From Candidatus Poribacteria bacterium (lineage in GTDB: Bacteria; Poribacteria; WGA-4E; GCA-2687025): a stretch of DNA of 6,200 bases. Under the pieces are notes generated by a model. That model saw nothing but the letters and a program-made list of their open reading frames with translations, did no database searches and was not told the DNA's origin. Every line of letters starts with the position of its first letter. Position 1 is the first letter of the stretch. The stretch spans positions 1 through 6,200 of the forward strand of contig NYZG01000178.1 in assembly GCA_002687025.1 (NCBI GenBank), read 5' to 3'. A program made the translations under genes and the position numbers. Shown in pieces: positions 1-4,086 of the stretch.

Positions 1-734
1 CGACGAGTCATCCCAAGATCGCCCTCCGCCAGCATGCCGATCCGCGCGGCGACACGGTATCCGAGGACGTTGCCGAGGACATTGCCAAAGACATTCGAAG
101 TGTCGTCGCGACGCTTAGCCAGAAGGGGTATCGCCGCTTGGTGGCCGTCTCCGTCGACGATGGCGACGCCCGGCTAACGACGTGCTTGCAGTCGGTGGGC
201 TTCCGCAGAAGGCCGCGGATGGAGGTGTACGAGAGGGCGCTACGCCACGCCTCGCCCTCGGTGACGGATCTTCCTCCCCAGATACTGGTATCGGACTTCC
301 ACGGCCTCGCCGCGCAAGAGGTGTATCCGGTCGTCGACGCCATCTTCGCCGAACGCCCCATCGTGGGGCACAGGTCGGAGTTCCAGGAGATCATGGAGAA
401 CTCGGGCTTCCTGCCCGACTGTTCTCGCGTCGCACGGGACGGAGACCGCATGATCGGTGTGCAACTCGTCCACCGCAGGGCGCCGACGGTCGTGGAGTTC
501 ACCTACGGAGGCGTCACGCCTGAATGGCGTCGCCGCCATGTAGCCTTGTCGCTGCTTTCCCACAGTCTCGACGCCTGCCGGGCCGCGGGCTATCGGACGG
601 TTACGGGACACGTGGCTATCGAGAATGCCGCCGGGCGCGGCTTTCTGGACCGGGCGGGATTCAGCCGCGTGGGTTCCCTTAGCAACTGCTCGCTCGACCT
701 ACGCGGGGACGCCAGAAGCCCGGCGCGAGCGTGA
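1..734 (+). CDS. Tandem GNAT-family N-acetyltransferase, 5' partial
   Basis: The frame is open from base 3 to the TGA at 732-734, so 243 residues are visible and the true start lies left of the window. Two acetyltransferase (GNAT) units can be seen. Residues 1-80 are the end of a first unit, with an alpha helix, a strand reading RRLVAVSVDD and the typical closing LQSVGF. Residues about 95-235 are a second unit, with a strand (VEFTYGGVTPEW), a cofactor-loop region (RRRHVALSLL, from about residue 176) and the late motif ENAAGRGFLDRAGF. GNAT enzymes move an acetyl group from acetyl-CoA to an amine. The substrate here is unknown. The cofactor loop normally reads Q/R-x-x-G-x-G/A; here a His replaces the first Gly, so binding may be weakened. 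A tandem layout is known from enzymes such as mycothiol synthase, but I see no reason to claim that role. It converges on the toxin-antitoxin operon. TTG at 138 opens a shorter reading, but upstream residues already look like GNAT sequence, so it is not the start. Confidence 0.8.
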   Translation, partial: TSHPKIALRQHADPRGDTVSEDVAEDIAKDIRSVVATLSQKGYRRLVAVSVDDGDARLTTCLQSVGFRRRPRMEVYERALRHASPSVTDLPPQILVSDFHGLAAQEVYPVVDAIFAERPIVGHRSEFQEIMENSGFLPDCSRVARDGDRMIGVQLVHRRAPTVVEFTYGGVTPEWRRRHVALSLLSHSLDACRAAGYRTVTGHVAIENAAGRGFLDRAGFSRVGSLSNCSLDLRGDARSPARA

Positions 735-814
735 TCGTGCGCAGGAGCGGACAGGATGTGTCCCGGACTGTGGCGCACGCCACCGGCATGGGCACTCCAT
801 GGACGAGTATCGTG

Positions 815-842
815 TCCTGCCGTACCGGCTCCATCGGCAGGA
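815..842 (-). terminator. Hairpin after the antitoxin gene, possible terminator
   Basis: TCCTGCCG at 815-822 and CGGCAGGA at 835-842 form a perfect 8-bp inverted repeat with a 12-nt loop. It starts 7 nt past the antitoxin stop codon, between two converging genes, where a terminator is expected. There is no T-run after the stem on either strand, so it is not a classic intrinsic terminator. It may instead stabilise the 3' end of the mRNA. The rest of the 735-849 gap shows nothing else. Confidence 0.4.
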
Positions 843-849
843 GAATCTG

Positions 850-1233
850 CTACCGCCTGGCTCGCCTAGCCTGCTTCATCGCGTTCTCGACCGTCTTGGG
901 CGCGTATTGGATCACGCGCAGGAACGCCTGTGTGCTGCGGTCCAGCCGCCGCCTGCCCTGGTCCCAGTCCTGGACCGTGCCCAAGGGAATGTCGAAGCGC
1001 TCCGCGAACTCCGCCTGCGACAACGCCAGTTCCTCGCGAATGGCTCTGGGATTTGGCAGGCGGCGCATGTCCGCCAGTTCCTCTGGCGTCAGAGGCGGAC
1101 TGTCCGGGTCCGCGAGCGCGTTCGCGTGCAGTTCCTCTTCCGTCATCGCGTCTACGCGTTCCCAATCCGTACCGCCGTCGACGGGGTCGTCAAGATCCAC
1201 GGTGACGCGCACGATAGTGTCCCTCTTGCTCAT
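850..1233 (-). CDS. Xre-type HTH antitoxin paired with BrnT toxin
   Basis: A 127-residue protein. Residues about 22-31 (TDWERVDAMT) and the following acidic stretch (TEEELHANALADPDSPPLT) form a motif seen in antitoxins that accompany BrnT/RelE-fold toxins and probably wrap the toxin. Residues about 63-98 form a helix-turn-helix of the Xre/Cro type: LALSQAEFAERFDIP, then the recognition helix LGTVQDWDQGRR. Expected roles are neutralising the toxin and repressing the shared promoter. The ATG at 1233 lies inside the end of the toxin gene. An SD-like GGAGAG at 1243-1248 stands 9 nt before it, which supports this start. The 44-base overlap implies coupled translation from one mRNA. The unusual point is the DNA-binding domain: canonical BrnA uses a C-terminal ribbon-helix-helix fold, whereas this protein uses HTH. 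The family call is strong; the antitoxin role is inferred from motif and context. Confidence 0.88.
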   Translation of the reverse strand: MSKRDTIVRVTVDLDDPVDGGTDWERVDAMTEEELHANALADPDSPPLTPEELADMRRLPNPRAIREELALSQAEFAERFDIPLGTVQDWDQGRRRLDRSTQAFLRVIQYAPKTVENAMKQARRARR

Positions 1234-1492
1234 CTCTTCTGGCTCTCCGCGCCGAAATCAGACGCGTTGTGTTGTCCTCATCCGTGTCTTCCGTGTAGAC
1301 CACCACGAGCACGCGGCCGCGCACCATGCCGGTGGTCACCCACCTTTCCTCCCCGTATCCGTACCGATCATCGAGCCTCTCCGTGCGGTAGGGATCGCCG
1401 AAGACGAACACGGCGTCCGTGAATCTGACACCGTGCTTCTGTTGGTTCGCCTCTGCCTTATTGGCGCCCCATGAAAACCGCCGTTCGTGCAT
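1190..1492 (-). CDS. brnT: BrnT-family ribonuclease toxin of a type II TA module
   Basis: A 100-residue protein, the normal size for the BrnT family (formerly DUF497), which has a RelE-like fold and blocks translation by cutting RNA. Family signatures appear in order: FSW near residue 6, NQQKHGVRF at 16-24, FGDP at 31-34, the GEERWVTTG strand at 47-55, VLVVVYTE at 61-68 and RLISARRARRDEQ at 77-89. The conserved Arg-rich helix near the C-terminus is present and no frame break is seen, so the toxin looks intact. It is the first gene of the operon and its last 44 bases overlap the antitoxin gene; toxin-first order is usual for BrnT systems. The ATG at 1492 is preceded by a modest purine-rich GAAGAGA about 8 nt upstream. 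Expression should start from the promoter at 1530-1558. The family call is firm; toxicity itself is not shown by sequence. Confidence 0.93.
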   Translation of the reverse strand: MHERRFSWGANKAEANQQKHGVRFTDAVFVFGDPYRTERLDDRYGYGEERWVTTGMVRGRVLVVVYTEDTDEDNTTRLISARRARRDEQEGHYRARHRGS

Positions 1493-1512
1493 CGTGATGT
1501 CTCTTCATGTGG

Positions 1513-1531
1513 CTAGACGACACGTCTAGAC
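1513..1531. promoter_or_regulatory. Probable operator of the TA operon (GTCTAG repeats)
   Basis: CTAGAC at 1513-1518 and GTCTAG at 1524-1529 form a perfect 6-bp inverted repeat with a 5-nt spacer. The second arm also starts an 8-bp palindrome, GTCTAGAC, at 1524-1531, so three half-sites occur in 19 bases. The element covers the last bases of the -10 box and the predicted transcription start. A repressor bound there would block RNA polymerase. The likely binder is the Xre-type antitoxin, as in other autoregulated TA operons; this is inference. Confidence 0.65.
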
Positions 1532-1558
1532 TATACGGGCCTCCCGCATAGCGGTCAA
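1530..1558 (-). promoter_or_regulatory. Sigma-70-type promoter of the toxin-antitoxin operon
   Basis: Read on the minus strand, a -35 box TTGACC (1553-1558) is separated by exactly 17 nt from a -10 box TATAGT (1530-1535). Each box matches the sigma-70 consensus at five of six positions. Transcription would start near 1523, giving an untranslated leader of about 30 nt before the toxin ATG. The operator repeats overlap its downstream edge. Confidence 0.75.
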
Positions 1559-1560
1559 GG

Positions 1561-1813
1561 TAAGAAGGGCCGCCGGTCAAGCGCGGGCGGGAGACAGCCA
1601 TCCGCCGGATGTCCGCCGAGGCGTGGTCCGCATCCGATAATCCGCATACGCGTCGCGGGCGGCCTCGACGGGCCACCGCAGACCCGAGGCCGACGCATCG
1701 CGCTTCCGCGGATACCGGTGTCTGCCGCCGCTCGCTCCATGGCGACCATCAGAATCCGAAGCATCCGAGGGATCGTCTGCTTTGTGCATGGGCGATATGC
1801 TGGGGGTCATCGT
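1561..1813. other. Non-coding gap between serine hydrolase and TA operon
   Basis: Together with the promoter region at 1493-1560 this makes a gap of about 320 bases without a convincing gene. Short frames on both strands give Arg/Pro/Ala-rich translations with no family pattern and no good SD. The only structure I find is the inverted repeat at 1660-1692. No tRNA, insertion-sequence end or gene remnant was recognised. Confidence 0.6.
1660..1692. repeat. 8-bp inverted repeat downstream of the serine hydrolase
   Basis: CGGCCTCG at 1660-1667 is the exact reverse complement of CGAGGCCG at 1685-1692; the loop is 17 nt. It lies about 120 nt past the serine hydrolase stop and about 100 nt ahead of the TA promoter on the same strand. 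It could end read-through transcription into the TA operon, but no T-run follows it. Confidence 0.35.
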
Positions 1814-3208
1814 CTAGCGCAAGTACCACAGCCCCACGATCGCGGCCACAACCGCCGCGGAGATGGCCACATATGTGTAGGTGTGGTCGCTGACCCAACC
1901 GTACTCGGTGGAGACGCTCCGCAGTATCTCCTGGCGGAGCGATTCGCCACCGTCACCGTTGGTCATGATGACAACCCCCTGTCCCCTCTTGGGATAGGCA
2001 ACCAGGATGGACCTGTACCCCTCGTTCCCGCCGGGGTGCAGGAAGTAGAAGCGGTCGCCACCATCATCGCCCAGCACCGGGCCCAAGCCGCGATCCTCGA
2101 TCTGTGGGGCGAGCATCTGCTTCGCCATGCTCTGGGAGATGACCTCATCCGACAGCCCCTGGTAGGCGCGCATCAGGCCAATGGCGAGTCGCGCCAGGTC
2201 CGACGGAGTCGCCCACATGCTCGCCCCCGCGCCCATCTCGGGATACGTGCGCCATCTTCCCGGAATGGGCGAGCCATCACTGCGGTGGCCGCTCGCGGCG
2301 ATGGCCTGGGAGCTCTCGGGCAGCCGGGGCTCGAAGGAGCTGGCGGCCATACCCCACGGATCGAGGACAGCTCCGCGCATTGCTTCCGGGAACGGCTCCC
2401 CTGCAACGTCCATGAGAAGCCGTTGGACCACCATATACCCGCCACCCGAATAGCGGTAGAGAGTGCCCGGGACGACGTCAACCCGTATCGGCGGGGAGTT
2501 GGCGGGGGCCTCTCCGTCGAGTATCTGCCGGAGATTGGGGGTCGACTCACCTTCGGCGTAACCCCGAAACCAGGGGACCGTGACGCCCGCGCTGTGGCTC
2601 AGCAGTCGCCGCAATGAGACCTTCTCCTGCGTCGTGAATCCGCCCTCCGGCAGCCGCCAGGACGAAAGAGTTCGGTTGACGTCACCATCTAGGTCGAGAA
2701 GTCCCTGCTCCACGTAGCGCAAGGCGGCCGCCGCGACGGCAACCTTCCCAATGGAAGCGGCCTGAAAGAGAGTTCCCGGTGTGGTTCGTTCGCTCCGTCC
2801 GGCCGTCAGCACGCCGTAGCCTTTTGCCCACTCGATCCGGTAATCGTTGATGACGGCAATGCCGACGCCGGGGACGTTGTGATGCGCCATGCGATCCGAC
2901 AGGCGCATCCGTTTCCACGCGGGATCGCCGTATGAGCCGCGGAGCCCTTGCTCTACTCGTCTGGCTCTACTCTCGATCGCGCCTGGGAGAGCTCCGTAGC
3001 CGGTTGCGAGGGACGGAGCAGCCTTGGGCCCTGCAACCAGCTCCGCCTGCAGTATCTCGGCGCGGGTCGTCACCGTCTGGATTGGCTCGACAGCCGCAGG
3101 GGTGGCGACCGGCATCGTCGGCCCTTCCGCCGCCTCGGAGCACGCAGCAGCTACGAATACGAGTGCGACGGCTATCGCGGAGAGCCCGCAACTTGCGACC
3201 GGTCTCAT
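1814..3208 (-). CDS. Serine hydrolase, class C beta-lactamase/PBP fold (COG1680-like), likely lipoprotein
   Basis: A 464-residue protein from the ATG at 3208. This start is preferred over the in-frame GTG at 3271 because AGGGA (3216-3220) lies 7 nt upstream and the protein then opens with a signal peptide. That peptide is MRPVASCGL, a hydrophobic stretch to VAAAC, and a probable lipidated Cys23. The Ala at the -3 position of the lipobox is less typical than Leu. Catalytic motifs of the family are all present: S152-I-G-K155 (nucleophile and general base), Y253-S-G (the YxN-like motif, with Gly in place of Asn) and H391-P-G-G (the KTG-like motif). A last hydrophobic helix at about 444-463 ends two residues before the C-terminus. 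It should act outside the cytoplasmic membrane on an ester, amide or peptide bond. Substrates in this family range from peptidoglycan fragments to esters, so beta-lactam resistance should not be assumed. Genes on either side give no functional hint. Confidence 0.88.
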   Translation of the reverse strand: MRPVASCGLSAIAVALVFVAAACSEAAEGPTMPVATPAAVEPIQTVTTRAEILQAELVAGPKAAPSLATGYGALPGAIESRARRVEQGLRGSYGDPAWKRMRLSDRMAHHNVPGVGIAVINDYRIEWAKGYGVLTAGRSERTTPGTLFQAASIGKVAVAAAALRYVEQGLLDLDGDVNRTLSSWRLPEGGFTTQEKVSLRRLLSHSAGVTVPWFRGYAEGESTPNLRQILDGEAPANSPPIRVDVVPGTLYRYSGGGYMVVQRLLMDVAGEPFPEAMRGAVLDPWGMAASSFEPRLPESSQAIAASGHRSDGSPIPGRWRTYPEMGAGASMWATPSDLARLAIGLMRAYQGLSDEVISQSMAKQMLAPQIEDRGLGPVLGDDGGDRFYFLHPGGNEGYRSILVAYPKRGQGVVIMTNGDGGESLRQEILRSVSTEYGWVSDHTYTYVAISAAVVAAIVGLWYLR

Positions 3209-3235
3209 CGCTATGTCCCTACCAGCAGAATCCCA

Positions 3236-3272
3236 GGTGGCGCATGCAGTATCAAACACAGCGTGCGCCACC
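3236..3272 (-). repeat. Strong hairpin in the leader of the serine hydrolase gene
   Basis: GGTGGCGCA at 3236-3244 and TGCGCCACC at 3264-3272 pair perfectly over 9 bp. The stem continues inward with a T/G wobble, two G-C pairs, one mismatch and two more pairs, closing on a 7-nt loop (ATCAAAC). It begins 28 nt upstream of the serine hydrolase ATG and about 165 nt past the aldolase stop, on the strand of both genes. It could end transcription from the HEAT-aldolase operon, shape translation of the hydrolase, or be a dispersed palindromic repeat. No T-run follows it in the minus direction. Confidence 0.6.
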
Positions 3273-3438
3273 AGCGTTTACCGCTCGAGACGCGCCGCCT
3301 TCGTGGAGCCCGGGCGCAGTCGGCCCGGCGGCCCCGCGGCGCGGGAACGCCTGCGCTGGTGTCGCGGCGAACGGGCTTGGGATGGACTTCCAGGGTCGTC
3401 TCAGTCGCGGGAGGGTGGCTCATCGCGCGGCATATGGG

Positions 3439-4086
3439 CTACCCGGCGCGGGCCGCCTCGACGGTCTCGCGAAGGTCTCGCGCCGCGGCGGTCAGCAGAT
3501 CGAACTTGTGGTCGCGCACCCAGTCCTTCTTTACCAGCGCGCTCCCGACGCCCACGGCCGCTGCGCCGGCGGCGATGTATTCGCCGATGTTGTCCGCGCT
3601 GATGCCGCCGGTGGGGACGATCGCGAGGTGCGGCATCGGCGCTAGCACGTCTTTCAGGTATCCCGGCCCCACGATGTTCGCCGGGAATACCTTCACGAAG
3701 TCCGCGCCTAACGTATGCGCGCGGAACATCTCCGTCGGCGTGAACGTGCCGGGCATTACCACCTTCTGGTACCGATGCGCCATCGTGATGACATCCTCGG
3801 CCAGCACGGGCGAGACGATATACTCCGCCCCGGCGAGGATGGTTGCGCGCGCAGTCTCGGCGTCCAGCACGGATCCCGCTCCGACGAGCACGTCGTCGCC
3901 CAACGCCCCACGCACGTCCTCAATGACCCCGAGCGCGCCGGGCGTGGTCATTGTGATCTCGATGATGTTCACGCCGCCCTGCTGCAGCGCCTTGGCCACG
4001 TCCACCAACTCGCCGGACGAGTCCGCGCGCACGACGACGATGATGCCGCTCTCGCGGATGCGCGCGCAGTGGGAGTGCTTGCCCAT
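3439..4086 (-). CDS. eda: KDPG / 4-hydroxy-2-oxoglutarate aldolase (Eda family)
   Basis: A 215-residue class I aldolase forming one (beta/alpha)8 barrel, the usual length for the family, cytosolic. Eda splits 2-keto-3-deoxy-6-phosphogluconate into pyruvate and glyceraldehyde 3-phosphate (Entner-Doudoroff and sugar-acid breakdown) and can split 4-hydroxy-2-oxoglutarate. Visible motifs: VVVRAD (Arg20), IIEIT with the general base Glu43, GAGSV at 69-73, MPGTFTP at 111-117, FVKVFPA with the Schiff-base Lys132, and phosphate-binding PTGGIS at 158-163. The residue matching E. coli Arg49 is Thr47 (EITMTTP rather than EVTLRTP), so substrate preference may differ from classical KDPG. Two ATGs stand in tandem at 4089 and 4086. 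The strong SD GGGAGG (4093-4098) is 6 nt from the second and only 3 nt from the first, so 4086 is preferred. The start overlaps the stop of the HEAT gene, implying coupled translation. No dehydratase or kinase gene of the pathway is in view. Confidence 0.92.
   Translation of the reverse strand: MGKHSHCARIRESGIIVVVRADSSGELVDVAKALQQGGVNIIEITMTTPGALGVIEDVRGALGDDVLVGAGSVLDAETARATILAGAEYIVSPVLAEDVITMAHRYQKVVMPGTFTPTEMFRAHTLGADFVKVFPANIVGPGYLKDVLAPMPHLAIVPTGGISADNIGEYIAAGAAAVGVGSALVKKDWVRDHKFDLLTAAARDLRETVEAARAG

Noticed and set aside
625..1474. Plus-strand frames over the toxin-antitoxin genes
   Set aside because: Both are antisense to the TA pair, which has clear family motifs, SD site and promoter; their translations are low-complexity and Arg-rich.
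1555..1810. Two short minus-strand frames between the hydrolase and the TA operon
   Set aside because: Arg/Pro/Ala-rich translations that overlap each other in different frames, with no SD and no family resemblance.
1718..2617. A 299-codon plus-strand frame opposite the serine hydrolase
   Set aside because: It lies antisense to a gene with complete catalytic motifs and has no family pattern of its own; long antisense frames are common in GC-rich DNA.
1814..3208. Beta-lactam resistance gene
   Set aside because: The SxxK, YSG and HPGG motifs fit the broad serine hydrolase/esterase group; nothing in the sequence points to a true class C beta-lactamase.
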